A stretch of 64,000 nt of DNA from an uncultured SAR86 cluster bacterium (GCA_902596165.1 CACJSU010000001.1:158765-222764), one strand, 5' to 3'; counted from the stretch's first letter, positions 17,370 through 30,699 are shown. Program-made: numbers and translations. The notes: generated by a model from the letters alone, not told the origin.

Positions 17370-20210
17370 ATGTTTGAATTAAAAAAATCGAAAAAAATTG
17401 AATTACTGGATGTAAATGCGCAAATTTATAAGCATTCAAAATTTAACACTCAACATATTCATCTAGATGCGGATAATGATGAAAAAGTTTTTATGGTTGC
17501 CTTTCGAACTATCCCTGAGGATTCTACAGGTGTAGCTCACATCTTAGAGCACACATCTTTATGCGGTTCAAAGAAATACCCAGTTCGGGATCCGTTTTTT
17601 ATGATGATCAGACGATCCCTTAATTCATTTATGAATGCATTTACATCAAGTGACTGGACTGCCTATCCCTTTGCAACTCAAAATAGTAAAGACTTTAATA
17701 ATTTATTAGATGTTTATGTTGACTCGGCTTTCTTTCCAAGATTAGATCCACTTGATTTTTCTCAAGAAGGCCATCGACTGGAAATCAATGATGATAATAA
17801 ATTAGAAATCAAAGGGGTTGTGTTTAATGAAATGAAGGGAGCGATGAGCTCTCCAACAGATCAACTATGGCATGGAATGTCTAAATATCTTTTTGAAGAA
17901 ACTACATATCATCACAATAGTGGCGGGGATCCTGAAAAAATTATTGATTTAACGCATGCAGATTTAGTTGCCTTCCATCAAAAACACTACCATCCTAGCA
18001 ATGCAACCTTTTTCACATTTGGTAATGTTGCTATAGATGAGGTCCATAATCATTTAGAAGAAAATGTTTTTCAAAAATTTACGCCTGCCTCTGAGCAACT
18101 AATAATCAAGCCCGCAAAAATATTTACAAGTCCAGTTCAAGCCAGCGGCACCTATCAACCACTTCCAGGCGATGAATCAAATCATCACGTGGTTATTAGC
18201 TGGCTGCTTGGCGATAGTCATGATCCGCTAAATTTATTAGAAAAATATTTTTTATCGAATATATTGCTTGATAATTCTGCGTCTCCTCTTAGGAAAGCTT
18301 TGGAACTATCAAAATTAGGAAAATCTCCCTCTCCATTCTTAGGGATTGAGCCAAGTAATAAAGAAATTGTATTTATGGCTGGTCTTGAGGGAGTTGGACA
18401 AAATAAAGCTGACGATGTTGAAGCATTGATTTTAAGAACTCTTGAGAAACTTATCATAGATGGTGTGCCCGAGGACTTAATCAATTCCTCTCTTCATCAG
18501 TTAGAGATTGGTCAAAGAGAAGTATCGGGTGGAGGAATGCCTTATGGGCTGCAATTAATGCTTGGATGTATGAATGCATGTATACATCATGATGATCCTA
18601 TTTCAATGTTGGATTTAGATGCAAACTTCACCAAACTAAAAACTTTAATATCTAAAAAAGGTTACTTAGAAGAATTAATATCAGCCAATTTAATAAAAAA
18701 TCAACATAGGCTGAACTATGAATTGAAGCCAGATCCTAAATTTAATGAGAACTTAGAAAATTTCTTCTCATCAACACTACGAAGTAAAGAGGAAGCTTTA
18801 ACTGATAAGGATGTTGGAGAACTTAATGATCTTGCCAAAGCATTGAAAGATCGTCAGGAGGCTGTTGATGATGTTGAAATTTTGCCAAAAGTTACCAAGC
18901 AGGATATACCTTTAAAGCGTGAGTATACCCATGTCTCCTTTCTAAAAAATAATAGATCGGTCTACGAGGTCGGAACAAATGGTCTAATGTATTCTGATTT
19001 TTTATTCCCATGCAAAAACCTTTCATCTCAAGAGTTATTATTCTCTTCTTTATATACCTTTATTCTCACTGAAGTGGGTCTAAAGGAAAGTTCCTATGAA
19101 GAAATTCAAGCTCTTCAATCAAGCATCACCGGCGGCATCAATGCTTCCTTTAAGCTACATACAGATGGTCAGGACTCGCCAGGAAAACTTTTCCTGTGTA
19201 TTTCTTCAAAATCTCTAGAAGAAAATTTCGATGCAATGGAAAAACTCATATTAAGAACTATAGAAAATGTTAGGTTTGATGAAGAAAGTAGAATATTAGA
19301 TTTATTTAATATTTTTATTGCACGAAATGAGGAATCATTAAATCAAAATGGTCATATTTTAGCCATGAATTCAGCTGCTAGCAGCTTAAATGCATTCTCT
19401 GCTACAGCATTTCAAATGTCTGGACTGCAAATGCTAAATCATTCCAAAGCAGCTATCTCAAAAATTAAAGAAATTGCTGATGCTATTGAGTTAATTGGTA
19501 TTTTAAAAAGCATCCATTCAAAAGTTTTAAGGGCTCCGTTCAAGATTTTTACAGCATGTTCTCCAAAAGCTCTTAATGATAAATCTATGGAATTTAATGA
19601 TATTCAGTATGAAGCTGAACAATCCTTGACCAAACCAATAAATGATCAGATTGGATGGATCACAGGATCACAAGTATGCTATTGTGCTGAAGCATTTCAA
19701 GGCGTGCCAAGAGAACACCCTGATGCACCTGCCCTTTCTGTTTTGGCAACTGTATTAAGGAATGGCTTTCTGCATACAGCAATTCGTGAAAAAGGAGGAG
19801 CATATGGAGCGGGCGCTACAAATGATACTTCAACCAATACCTTTAAATTCTTTTCATACAGAGATCCAAAATGTACAGAGACCTTTGCCGCATTTAAGGA
19901 TGCTATCGAATGGTCAAAAACATCAATTACTGATCAACATCTTGAAGAGGCAATCTTAGGTGTTGTTTCATCTATTGATAAACCACTGTCACCAGTAGGT
20001 GAAGCAAAAAATGATTTTAATTTTAATTTAGAGAACATCACAACCAAAGAACGGCTAGAAATGAGACAGCAAGTAATTAACTGCTCAATTGAAGATTTAA
20101 TAAGAGTAAGTAAAAAATATCTTACTCAGAATTCTAAAAAATCTATTCTTGCTGGTGAGGCTTACAGAGAAGAAGCAGCTTTACTGGGCTTAACTCTCAG
20201 AGAAGTGTAA
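17370..20210 (+). CDS. M16C-family zinc metallopeptidase (presequence protease-like)
   Basis: A 946-residue insulinase-family peptidase, close in size and motif to the PreP/M16C group that forms a closed peptide-degrading chamber. The inverted zinc motif is H-I-L-E-H (His57, Glu60, His61) within V-A-H-I-L-E-H-T-S-L-C-G-S. The distal glutamate is in the V-V-F-N-E-M-K-G-A segment. The second half carries the inactive M16 repeats, with the R/Y-type motif region E-K-G-G-A-Y-G-A-G-A near 800. No signal peptide is visible, so a cytoplasmic role in degrading peptides is likely. It has no operon partner. Confidence 0.9.
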   Translation: MFELKKSKKIELLDVNAQIYKHSKFNTQHIHLDADNDEKVFMVAFRTIPEDSTGVAHILEHTSLCGSKKYPVRDPFFMMIRRSLNSFMNAFTSSDWTAYPFATQNSKDFNNLLDVYVDSAFFPRLDPLDFSQEGHRLEINDDNKLEIKGVVFNEMKGAMSSPTDQLWHGMSKYLFEETTYHHNSGGDPEKIIDLTHADLVAFHQKHYHPSNATFFTFGNVAIDEVHNHLEENVFQKFTPASEQLIIKPAKIFTSPVQASGTYQPLPGDESNHHVVISWLLGDSHDPLNLLEKYFLSNILLDNSASPLRKALELSKLGKSPSPFLGIEPSNKEIVFMAGLEGVGQNKADDVEALILRTLEKLIIDGVPEDLINSSLHQLEIGQREVSGGGMPYGLQLMLGCMNACIHHDDPISMLDLDANFTKLKTLISKKGYLEELISANLIKNQHRLNYELKPDPKFNENLENFFSSTLRSKEEALTDKDVGELNDLAKALKDRQEAVDDVEILPKVTKQDIPLKREYTHVSFLKNNRSVYEVGTNGLMYSDFLFPCKNLSSQELLFSSLYTFILTEVGLKESSYEEIQALQSSITGGINASFKLHTDGQDSPGKLFLCISSKSLEENFDAMEKLILRTIENVRFDEESRILDLFNIFIARNEESLNQNGHILAMNSAASSLNAFSATAFQMSGLQMLNHSKAAISKIKEIADAIELIGILKSIHSKVLRAPFKIFTACSPKALNDKSMEFNDIQYEAEQSLTKPINDQIGWITGSQVCYCAEAFQGVPREHPDAPALSVLATVLRNGFLHTAIREKGGAYGAGATNDTSTNTFKFFSYRDPKCTETFAAFKDAIEWSKTSITDQHLEEAILGVVSSIDKPLSPVGEAKNDFNFNLENITTKERLEMRQQVINCSIEDLIRVSKKYLTQNSKKSILAGEAYREEAALLGLTLREV

Positions 20211-20212
20211 TC

Positions 20213-23566
<3,354 letters not shown>

Positions 23567-23567
23567 T

Positions 23568-25766
23568 CTATGAAGCAGCTAATTTAAGTGCTTCTTTTAC
23601 ATCTACCGATACCACACGAGAAACTCCAGCCTCCTGCATGGTGACCCCCATTAAATGATCGCTTTTCTCCATGGAGATTTTATTATGTGTAATAAATATA
23701 AACTGAACTCTGTCAGACATCTCCTCAACCATAGCTACAAACCTTGTTGCATTTATATCATCTAATGGCGCATCAACCTCATCAAGCATGCAAAATGGCG
23801 CTGGGTTTAGTTCAAATAATGCAAACACCAATGAAAGCGCTGTCATTGCTTTTTCTCCACCAGAAAGCTGAGAGATAGTTGCATTTTTCTTGCCAGGAGG
23901 TTGAGCAGCAAGCGTAATTCCTGAATTGAATGAATCTCCATCTATTAATTGCAAAGCAGCTTTACCTCCACCAAAAAGTTTTGGAAAGATTTCCTGTATT
24001 TTTGAATTTACAGCATTAAAGCTTTCATCAAACTTCATCTTTGACTCAACATCTATTTTTTTAATTGCGCTTTGGAGCTTGTTCAATGCTTCATGGAGGT
24101 CTTCAAGCTGAGAATCAAGCTCCTCAATTCGCTTTGATTCCTCAGCAATCTCATCTGGAGCTGCTAAATTAATTGCACCCAAAGAAATAATAGAAGACTG
24201 GATTGATGCAAGAGATGACTCTAAATCTGAAAGTTCCATTGACTCAAAATCTCCAGGATTAAGATCAGAGATTGATATCCCAGCTTTTTTTAATGTCTGT
24301 GACGCATTATCTAGATTTACCTCAAATGTTCTTAAGTCAAGCTTTAAATTATTAAGCTTTTCTTCTAATGAGCGCAGATCTAAGGAAGCGATAGATTTTT
24401 TATTTTCTACATCTTGAATAGATGCGTCTACAACAGACTGTTTTTGACGAATTAAATTTAACTCTGATTCTGCAGAAGAACTTTTTTCAACAAGCAGAGC
24501 TAAATCAGCCTCTACTTTAAATTTATTTTCTTTTGCTTGATCAAGTTGTTCAGAAATTTCATTCTGCCTATGTAAATATTCATTAGTTATATTTTTAGAT
24601 TGAGCTGAAGTAATTTTAAGAATGCTTGTAAGTAAATCTTTAAGCTCAGATGCTTTGTTGCGAAGACCATCAGCGCTGGGACCAAAATCTTTTAGACCCT
24701 CTGAAATAGCATCTAGCAGCTTCATTGCTTTTTCTTTTGGGCTTAGATTTTCTATACTAGATTCATTATCTAATGCTTCGGCATATCGATCTTTTGCTCT
24801 AGTTAAGCCTTCTTCATGCCCAAGAATGGCCTTGTTGATGTTTTGAAGATTTGTTTCATGCCGAGCTATTTCTGAGCCAATGGTATAAAAATTCTTTTGT
24901 GCGATCTCAAAAGCAGATAGCACAGATGCATGCTCTGTCTTGATTTGATCAATGGATGCTTGATGCGTATTCACTTCTGCAGATTTCACAGTAACCTGAT
25001 TGCTAAGTTGAGATATCTTTGAACTTAAAGAATCTTTTTTGGCTTTAGCACTTAATGTATTCAAAATTGAAATATTTAATTTAAGCTCTTTTTCCTCAAT
25101 CTGGAGTTTTTTATACTTTTTTGCAGCCTTGGCTTGGTTTTCAAGTCTATTAATTAATCTTTGAATTTCATCTCTGATGTCTTTTACTCTAGAGAGGTTT
25201 TCTTTAGTTTTTTTAATTCTTTGCTCTGTTTCTTTTCTCCGTTCTTTATATTTAGAAATTCCAGCCGCCTCTTCTATAAAGACTCTCATCTCCTCTGGTT
25301 TGGCGCTAACTATTTTTGAGACCATGCCTTGCTCAATAATGGCGTAGCTTCTTGGCCCAAGACCTGTACCTAGAAAAATATCTTGGACGTCTTTTCGCCT
25401 GCATCTAGTATTATTTATAGAATAATGAGATTGGCCGTCCCTTGTCATCATTCTCTTGATTGAAATTTCATTGTATTTAGAATATTCGCCTCCTAGCTTG
25501 CCCAATGAATTATCAAACAAAAGTTCAATACTGCATTGACCAGATGGCTTTCTTAAATCTGAACCATTAAAGATAACATCTGACATGGATTCGCCGCGTA
25601 AGTTTTTTGCAGATAACTCTCCGAGAACCCATCGAACAGCATCGATAACATTGGATTTGCCACACCCATTGGGCCCAACTACAGCAACCATATTTGTAGG
25701 AAAAGATATCCTCGTGGGATCCACGAAACTCTTGAATCCAGCCAGTTTGATGTGTTTAAGCTGCAT
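23568..25766 (-). CDS. smc: SMC chromosome-segregation ATPase, short and apparently hingeless
   Basis: An SMC-family ATPase by its two half-heads. The N-terminal head starts L-K-H-I-K-L-A-G-F-K-S-F-V-D-P with Walker A G-P-N-G-C-G-K-S-N (31-39). The C-terminal head has the signature L-S-G-G-E-K (634-639) and Walker B C-M-L-D-E-V-D-A-P-L-D-D. Known SMC proteins have about 1,150-1,200 residues; this one has 732. Coiled coils fill about 165-310 and 400-550. No hinge domain is visible between them, only a region (about 310-400) rich in S, L and K. The frame is open throughout, so this is not a frameshift. ATG has AAGGA 7 nt upstream. Confidence 0.88.
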   Translation of the reverse strand: MQLKHIKLAGFKSFVDPTRISFPTNMVAVVGPNGCGKSNVIDAVRWVLGELSAKNLRGESMSDVIFNGSDLRKPSGQCSIELLFDNSLGKLGGEYSKYNEISIKRMMTRDGQSHYSINNTRCRRKDVQDIFLGTGLGPRSYAIIEQGMVSKIVSAKPEEMRVFIEEAAGISKYKERRKETEQRIKKTKENLSRVKDIRDEIQRLINRLENQAKAAKKYKKLQIEEKELKLNISILNTLSAKAKKDSLSSKISQLSNQVTVKSAEVNTHQASIDQIKTEHASVLSAFEIAQKNFYTIGSEIARHETNLQNINKAILGHEEGLTRAKDRYAEALDNESSIENLSPKEKAMKLLDAISEGLKDFGPSADGLRNKASELKDLLTSILKITSAQSKNITNEYLHRQNEISEQLDQAKENKFKVEADLALLVEKSSSAESELNLIRQKQSVVDASIQDVENKKSIASLDLRSLEEKLNNLKLDLRTFEVNLDNASQTLKKAGISISDLNPGDFESMELSDLESSLASIQSSIISLGAINLAAPDEIAEESKRIEELDSQLEDLHEALNKLQSAIKKIDVESKMKFDESFNAVNSKIQEIFPKLFGGGKAALQLIDGDSFNSGITLAAQPPGKKNATISQLSGGEKAMTALSLVFALFELNPAPFCMLDEVDAPLDDINATRFVAMVEEMSDRVQFIFITHNKISMEKSDHLMGVTMQEAGVSRVVSVDVKEALKLAAS

Positions 25767-25792
25767 TAAATTTATCCTTCACTCATTTTAAA

Positions 25793-26581
25793 CTATTGTT
25801 GCTTTTTTAACCATTCGTTAGTATAAAAAAATAGCTCCTCTTGGTTGCTTTTTGAGTACTTTAAATCTAGGGTTTTAAAAGCGCTAAAAACTATATTCTT
25901 GCAATTGGCTTGAGCCTCAATCTTAATGATTTCTTGCTGTAAAAAAGCCGAAGTAATATCAAATCCTCTTACCAAAGAATGAGATTTATCTAATTTAAAA
26001 GGTTTATCAATTTCAGGGGAAGTAATTTCTCTAGAAGCAATATTTACTGAAGGTCCATTAGGAATGGAAACAAAGAAACTCAATGATTCCAAATTACAAG
26101 TAGGTGGATTTTCAATGTTCAGCAAAAGATTTGAGCTTGCTAGATCTGGATACTTTAAGTCTCGCAAATCAGCTAAGAGATTAAAGATAGGCACTTGAAA
26201 ATTCTCTGATGTAAATTGTGAGCTTAGAGTTTTTAGAATGCTCTCTGCAGACTTAAATGATCTTAATTCTAAAGCCTTGTAAAAAACCTCAACTCCAAGC
26301 ATAAAAGACTCTTCTTCTAATGATTGATTTTGAAAATATTTATTAATTAGAAGATCATCAAATTCTTTATTATCTGAGATAGTTCTGTAAATTGATTCTG
26401 ATTGCGTTACTTGAACCCATGAGCCTAATAAAGGGTTGGGTGAAATGAAATTAATAAAAAATCCACCAAAAATAAAAAAAGAAAACAAAAATATTAAAGA
26501 CTTCTGGCTTGATAGAGGTTGAAGTAAATAGGAGATTACAGGCAAAAGCAAAATAGATAAAATGACTATGATTATTAGCAT
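25793..26581 (-). CDS. ccmI: CcmI-like cytochrome c biogenesis protein
   Basis: A 262-residue protein at the ccmI position. It starts with two membrane helices (M-L-I-I-I-V-I-L-S-I-L-L-L, then S-L-I-F-L-F-S-F-F-I-F-G-G) followed by a periplasmic part. In the known system CcmI holds apocytochrome c for haem attachment. The usual TPR region is short and weakly conserved, so the name rests partly on order. The ATG overlaps the ccmH stop (TGATG), which decides the start over a longer frame to 26647. It is the last gene of the ccm run, 26 nt ahead of smc. Confidence 0.68.
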   Translation of the reverse strand: MLIIIVILSILLLPVISYLLQPLSSQKSLIFLFSFFIFGGFFINFISPNPLLGSWVQVTQSESIYRTISDNKEFDDLLINKYFQNQSLEEESFMLGVEVFYKALELRSFKSAESILKTLSSQFTSENFQVPIFNLLADLRDLKYPDLASSNLLLNIENPPTCNLESLSFFVSIPNGPSVNIASREITSPEIDKPFKLDKSHSLVRGFDITSAFLQQEIIKIEAQANCKNIVFSAFKTLDLKYSKSNQEELFFYTNEWLKKQQ

Positions 26582-26964
26582 CAAATTCTGCGCTTTACAA
26601 AAAAGATTACTAACACTAAAGCAAGAAAAATAAATGGTCCGAACCATAGAAAATAATTAGAGCCTCTAAGTGGAGGTCTGTAGTCTGAAAAATCACCAAA
26701 TCTTTCTGACACATAGTGCTTAATTTCTTCATCGGTTGAGCCATCAAGAACTAACTGATAAACCTTTTTCTTTAAGTCTCGTGAAATGGGTGCATCAGAA
26801 CTAGCGATGCTTCCGCTAGTACATTTTGGGCATCTTATCTCTGATATTAATTCGTAAAATCTTTTTTCCTGAACTGAATCCTCGAACTCATATACCATCT
26901 GATTAAATACAGAGGTAGATAGGGAAAAGCAATAAATCACTACAAGGAGTTTCTTGATATTCAT
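26581..26964 (-). CDS. ccmH: Cytochrome c maturation protein CcmH
   Basis: A 127-residue periplasmic thiol oxidoreductase that handles apocytochrome c for haem ligation. After a signal peptide it carries the family's Cys pair in I-R-C-P-K-C (the usual form is L-R-C-x-x-C), followed by S-I-A-S-S-D-A-P-I-S and the C-terminal membrane helix (F-L-W-F-G-P-F-I-F-L-A-L-V). The ATG at 26964 overlaps the ccmG stop by 4 nt (ATGA), which fixes the start. It is a short CcmH without the fused C-terminal CcmI part, which is encoded separately downstream. Confidence 0.9.
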   Translation of the reverse strand: MNIKKLLVVIYCFSLSTSVFNQMVYEFEDSVQEKRFYELISEIRCPKCTSGSIASSDAPISRDLKKKVYQLVLDGSTDEEIKHYVSERFGDFSDYRPPLRGSNYFLWFGPFIFLALVLVIFFVKRRI

Positions 26965-27482
26965 GAGCTTCGCTTGGCTTTTTGTATTAATGGTAAAAAA
27001 ATTGTTTCCCATTTTGATTGATTCATTTCGCCTTGAATATGACCAACAACCTGATTATTAATTAGCAAATATGATTCAGGTGCTCCAGTAACTCCAAGAT
27101 CAAAAGCCAAGTCACCTCTTGGATCATACATGGAGAACAAATAAGGATTACCATGTTTTTCAAGCCAAGCATTTGCCTTGGAATCGGTATCCTTGTAGTT
27201 CAAGCCAATAATCTCAATGTCATTATTTGAAAGTTTTGTTAGAAATGGATGTTCAATAAGGCATGTAATACACCAACTCGCCCAAACATTGACAAGCTTA
27301 ATCCCATTCAAAGACTCAGCTTCAACAGGATTTCCACTTAAATCATTTAATTGAAATTCTGGAAAATTTTTTGCTTCAAAATTAGCAAAATTAATCTCTT
27401 CCTCGACCAAAAGCACTTTTGCAAAAAAAATTAGGATAAGAATTGGAAGAATGACAATCAAAAACCTGAGGAGCTGATTCAT
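26961..27482 (-). CDS. ccmG: Thiol:disulfide interchange protein CcmG (DsbE)
   Basis: A 173-residue membrane-anchored thioredoxin. The N-terminal anchor covers about residues 5-25. The active site is V-W-A-S-W-C-I-T-C (C-I-T-C). A cis-proline loop (V-T-G-A-P-E-S-Y-L) matches the CcmG type. It reduces the cysteines of CcmH or apocytochrome c in the periplasm. Its start overlaps the ccmF stop and its stop overlaps the ccmH start, both by 4 nt, so translation is coupled. Confidence 0.93.
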   Translation of the reverse strand: MNQLLRFLIVILPILILIFFAKVLLVEEEINFANFEAKNFPEFQLNDLSGNPVEAESLNGIKLVNVWASWCITCLIEHPFLTKLSNNDIEIIGLNYKDTDSKANAWLEKHGNPYLFSMYDPRGDLAFDLGVTGAPESYLLINNQVVGHIQGEMNQSKWETIFLPLIQKAKRSS

Positions 27483-29377
27483 AAAACTTTCTTTTTAAAA
27501 ATTGTTAGCAACATCCCAAGCACCATTAACGCTGCTGAAAACCAAATCCACTTTATGAAATAGTTTATTTTAAGTGAAAAGGTCCAACTACCATTCTCGA
27601 GCTTATCACCAATAGTTAAGTATGTATCTTTTAATACAGATGCATGAATGGCTGATTCTGAAGTAATCTGGCCTCTTGTAGCATATTGTCTTTTTTGAGG
27701 ATTTAGAAATATCTCTCTATCATCATGCATTAATGAAATCTCAGCAGAAATAACATCATGATTTGAAGCTTTTAAAACTCGAATATCATCAAAAGAAAAT
27801 TCTTGCACTGATTCATTCACCGAAATAGATTGACCGGGAGCAAGATTTAAGTTTTTTTCATAACTGAGAATGCTATTCATAGACACGGCAAAAAACAATA
27901 AGCCAAGGCCAACATGAGCGACTGCACTGCCTTTATTAATATATTTTTTATTGAAAACATTATTAATGGTTCTAAAAAGGTAGCTAAAAAGAATCAGCAA
28001 TCCAGAAAAAATTCCTATGTATGCAAGAATGGAAAAAACTGCGGTGGCCCTCCATATAAGATACATAGAAAGCAAAGATAATAATGTTGGAGCAGTCACA
28101 GTAACAAATAAGGCCCTCAGAGACATTGAACGTTGCCATAAAGCATCAACCGAAATCATAATAAATACGGCAGCTATTAAGATTAATGGGGAAAAAATTG
28201 TATTGTAATATGGTGGGCCTATACTGACCTTTTCTCCGCTTATAGATTCAATAATAAGAGGGTAAGTAACGCCAAGAAATATAGAAAATATACTAGTAAC
28301 CATCAGTATATTGTTCATTGATAAAAATGATTCCTTGGAGCCAGTAACAACCAATTTTGAGGAATTCAAGGCTGGAAGTCGATATGCAAAAATTGACAGA
28401 GCAAGGAGCGTAATCAACCCTGAAAAACCTAAAAGATACAACCCTCTTTTAGGATCATTTGCGAATGAATGCACACTATCAATAATTCCAGATCTTACAA
28501 TAAACGCACCAAAGAGACTTAATGCAAAAATTAAGATGCCTAAAAACATGGTCCAAGTTTTAAGGACATTTGATTTTGAGGATGCAAATAATGAGTGCAT
28601 AAATGCTGTGGCTGCAAGCCATGGCATAAGAGCAACATTTTCAACAGGATCCCAGAACCAATACCCTCCCCAGCCTAATTCATAATACGCCCACCAACTT
28701 CCAAGAGCGATCCCGATGGTAAGAAAAATCCAAGCAACAAAAGACCAATTTTTTATATCCTTTTCCCATAGCAATTCAAAATCGCCATTTAGCAAGTAGG
28801 CTGTAATAAAACTGAAGGAAATTACAAATCCAACATACCCTAAATAGAGCATCGGAGGATGAATGGCTAAAGCGGGATCTTGTAAAACAGGGTTTATATC
28901 TGCTCCCTCAATAACCCCAAATGGCAAAATTCTTTCAAAAGGATTGGATGTTAAGAGTAAGAATAACAAAAAACCTAAAATGACAAGACTCAACATTAAT
29001 AAAGTTAATTTTTTTAAAGGGTGATCTTTGTCAAGCGAGTTTATAAACAAAATACTCCATGCTGTTAAAAATACTATCCATAAAAACATTGATCCTTCGT
29101 GGGCACTCCATATAGAGGTCACCTTATAAAAAATTGGCAATTGAGAGTTTGAATGACTGGCTATGTATGCTATTGAAAAATCATCGCTTATCGCAAGATA
29201 AACATACATACCAAATGAAATAAATACCAACCAACAAGCTTGATTAAAAAGTCTCATTGAAAGGATTAATTGATTTGGATGAAATTTATTAAGAGAGAAG
29301 AAAAGATTAAAAATTAATACTAGACTCAACAAAACAACTGCTGATAGGGATAGAAAGTGTGAAATCTCACCAATCAT
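27479..29377 (-). CDS. ccmF: Cytochrome c haem lyase subunit CcmF
   Basis: A 632-residue polytopic membrane protein that ligates haem to apocytochrome c with CcmH and CcmI. The tryptophan-rich haem-binding loop W-G-G-Y-W-F-W-D-P-V-E-N is intact (about residues 230-242), and haem-coordinating His positions around it are kept. About 14-15 membrane helices are visible. Length is close to the usual 640-660. ATG overlaps the ccmE stop by 4 nt. Confidence 0.96.
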   Translation of the reverse strand: MIGEISHFLSLSAVVLLSLVLIFNLFFSLNKFHPNQLILSMRLFNQACWLVFISFGMYVYLAISDDFSIAYIASHSNSQLPIFYKVTSIWSAHEGSMFLWIVFLTAWSILFINSLDKDHPLKKLTLLMLSLVILGFLLFLLLTSNPFERILPFGVIEGADINPVLQDPALAIHPPMLYLGYVGFVISFSFITAYLLNGDFELLWEKDIKNWSFVAWIFLTIGIALGSWWAYYELGWGGYWFWDPVENVALMPWLAATAFMHSLFASSKSNVLKTWTMFLGILIFALSLFGAFIVRSGIIDSVHSFANDPKRGLYLLGFSGLITLLALSIFAYRLPALNSSKLVVTGSKESFLSMNNILMVTSIFSIFLGVTYPLIIESISGEKVSIGPPYYNTIFSPLILIAAVFIMISVDALWQRSMSLRALFVTVTAPTLLSLLSMYLIWRATAVFSILAYIGIFSGLLILFSYLFRTINNVFNKKYINKGSAVAHVGLGLLFFAVSMNSILSYEKNLNLAPGQSISVNESVQEFSFDDIRVLKASNHDVISAEISLMHDDREIFLNPQKRQYATRGQITSESAIHASVLKDTYLTIGDKLENGSWTFSLKINYFIKWIWFSAALMVLGMLLTIFKKKVL

Positions 29378-29787
29378 ACTTTGTCTTCTTCCATGTATAA
29401 CTCTGGAGGCATATAATTTTCATCATGTTTAGCAAAAATCTCTTCTGCCTCAAACATACCATTTATAAAATACCCTAAGGCAACAATCCCACTATCCTCT
29501 TTAAATAGATCAGGCGGGATTCCGTCAAAGGTTACTGGAACTTCTTTTACAAAATCAGTAACTTGAAATTTAATAATGGTTCCATCTCTCTTGATAGAGC
29601 CATTCTTTACCATCCCACCAAGTTTAATCCTGTAACCAGATTTTAACTCCGCCTGAAGCATCTCAGAAGGTGTGTAAAAAAGATCTAACTTTGAATTCAA
29701 AGAAAAAAGAATTAATGCAATTCCGCCTGCAGACAAAAAAAGAATAACGATTAATTTCCAAAGACGGTTTTTTCTAGCTTGAAGCAT
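29374..29787 (-). CDS. ccmE: Haem chaperone CcmE
   Basis: A 137-residue periplasmic haem chaperone held by one N-terminal membrane helix (about 10-28). The covalent haem site is the histidine in I-F-A-K-H-D-E-N-Y-M-P-P, which matches the family motif. The OB-fold core carries Y-R-I-K-L-G-G-M-V and V-T-F-D-G-I-P-P-D-L-F. It delivers haem from CcmC to CcmF. Its ATG overlaps the 3' end of the small ccmD gene. Confidence 0.95.
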   Translation of the reverse strand: MLQARKNRLWKLIVILFLSAGGIALILFSLNSKLDLFYTPSEMLQAELKSGYRIKLGGMVKNGSIKRDGTIIKFQVTDFVKEVPVTFDGIPPDLFKEDSGIVALGYFINGMFEAEEIFAKHDENYMPPELYMEEDKV

Positions 29788-29950
29788 TTTTTGTGTTTAT
29801 TTTTTTTTGTATATCTACAATCCTTTTTTTTGCAATCAGAAAGCTTAAAAAAATAATAGATATGCCAATTAAATACACTGACCAAACATAAATACCATGA
29901 CCATCCATATACAAAATTTCATTAAAATTATCAAAAGCTAAATTAAACAT
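29774..29950 (-). CDS. ccmD: Haem exporter accessory protein CcmD
   Basis: A 58-residue protein. It starts at ATG 29950 (8-nt overlap with the ccmC stop) and ends at TAG 29774 (14-nt overlap with ccmE). The typical CcmD pattern is visible: M-D-G-H-G-I-Y-V-W-S-V-Y, then one membrane helix (about 22-40), then a basic tail (K-K-R-I-V-D-I-Q-K-K). CcmD helps release haem-loaded CcmE from the CcmABC complex. Position between ccmC and ccmE settles the call. Confidence 0.92.
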   Translation of the reverse strand: MFNLAFDNFNEILYMDGHGIYVWSVYLIGISIIFLSFLIAKKRIVDIQKKINTKNASS

Positions 29951-30674
29951 GTTCTAAAATCCATTTTTTATTTTTTTCTCTGGTAAATATATAAGAGCGG
30001 CTACTTAAAATACCAAGGGCAATAAGCGTAAAACCCAAGCCAATTACCGAGATAAGTAATGGATATAACATTGATGGATCAATTGAACTGCCTCCTGAGA
30101 CTGAAATTGATGCTGGTTGATGGAGTGTTGACCACCAATCAACAGACTTTTTGATAATAGGGATATTCACCACCCCAATAACAACCAAAATTGACATAAG
30201 CCGGTCAGCCTTTTCTAAATTAGAGAAAGACCCATGCAAGGTTAAAATTCCAAGATACATAATGAATAGTATTAATGTTGATGTAATTCTTGCATCCCAT
30301 TGCCACCAGGTTCCCCAGGTAGGAATTCCCCATATTGACCCTGATAATAAACCTATGAATGTGATCATTGCGCCTATTGGTGCTGCAGATTTAATTAAAT
30401 ACGCTGCTAACTTTACTCGCCACACAAGGTGCATTAGTGCACAAACAGCCATAAAAAAGTAAATTAACTCGGCAAAAATTACAGATGGTACATGAAGAAA
30501 TATAATTCTATAGGAGTTTCCTTGAACTGCATCTTGAGGAGCAAATAACAAGCCCCATGTCCATCCAAGTATTAACATTGAAACCCCTACTATTAAAAAA
30601 AATGGATATAGTTTTTCTGTAATATTTACAAAACTTTTTGCAGAGGAAAATTGATGAATAAATGCTGTAATCAC
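29943..30674 (-). CDS. ccmC: Haem transporter subunit CcmC
   Basis: A 243-residue six-helix membrane protein that transfers haem to CcmE. The tryptophan-rich signature W-G-T-W-W-Q-W-D-A-R (about 115-124) is intact, with flanking histidines in F-L-H-V-P-S and the T-L-H-Q-P-A-S loop. The reading frame begins with GTG at 30674; an ATG further in would remove part of the first cytoplasmic segment (F-I-H-Q-F-S-S-A-K), so GTG is preferred. It lies 25 nt after ccmB and overlaps ccmD. Confidence 0.94.
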   Translation of the reverse strand: MITAFIHQFSSAKSFVNITEKLYPFFLIVGVSMLILGWTWGLLFAPQDAVQGNSYRIIFLHVPSVIFAELIYFFMAVCALMHLVWRVKLAAYLIKSAAPIGAMITFIGLLSGSIWGIPTWGTWWQWDARITSTLILFIMYLGILTLHGSFSNLEKADRLMSILVVIGVVNIPIIKKSVDWWSTLHQPASISVSGGSSIDPSMLYPLLISVIGLGFTLIALGILSSRSYIFTREKNKKWILEHV

Positions 30675-30699
30675 AACCAGTATTATAAACCTAAGTTGG

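Noticed and set aside
23568..25766. SMC shortened by a frameshift or premature stop
   Set aside because: One continuous frame contains both the N-terminal and C-terminal head motifs.
28311..28685. 124-residue open frame antisense to ccmF
   Set aside because: Shadow of a conserved membrane-protein gene; no independent coding features.
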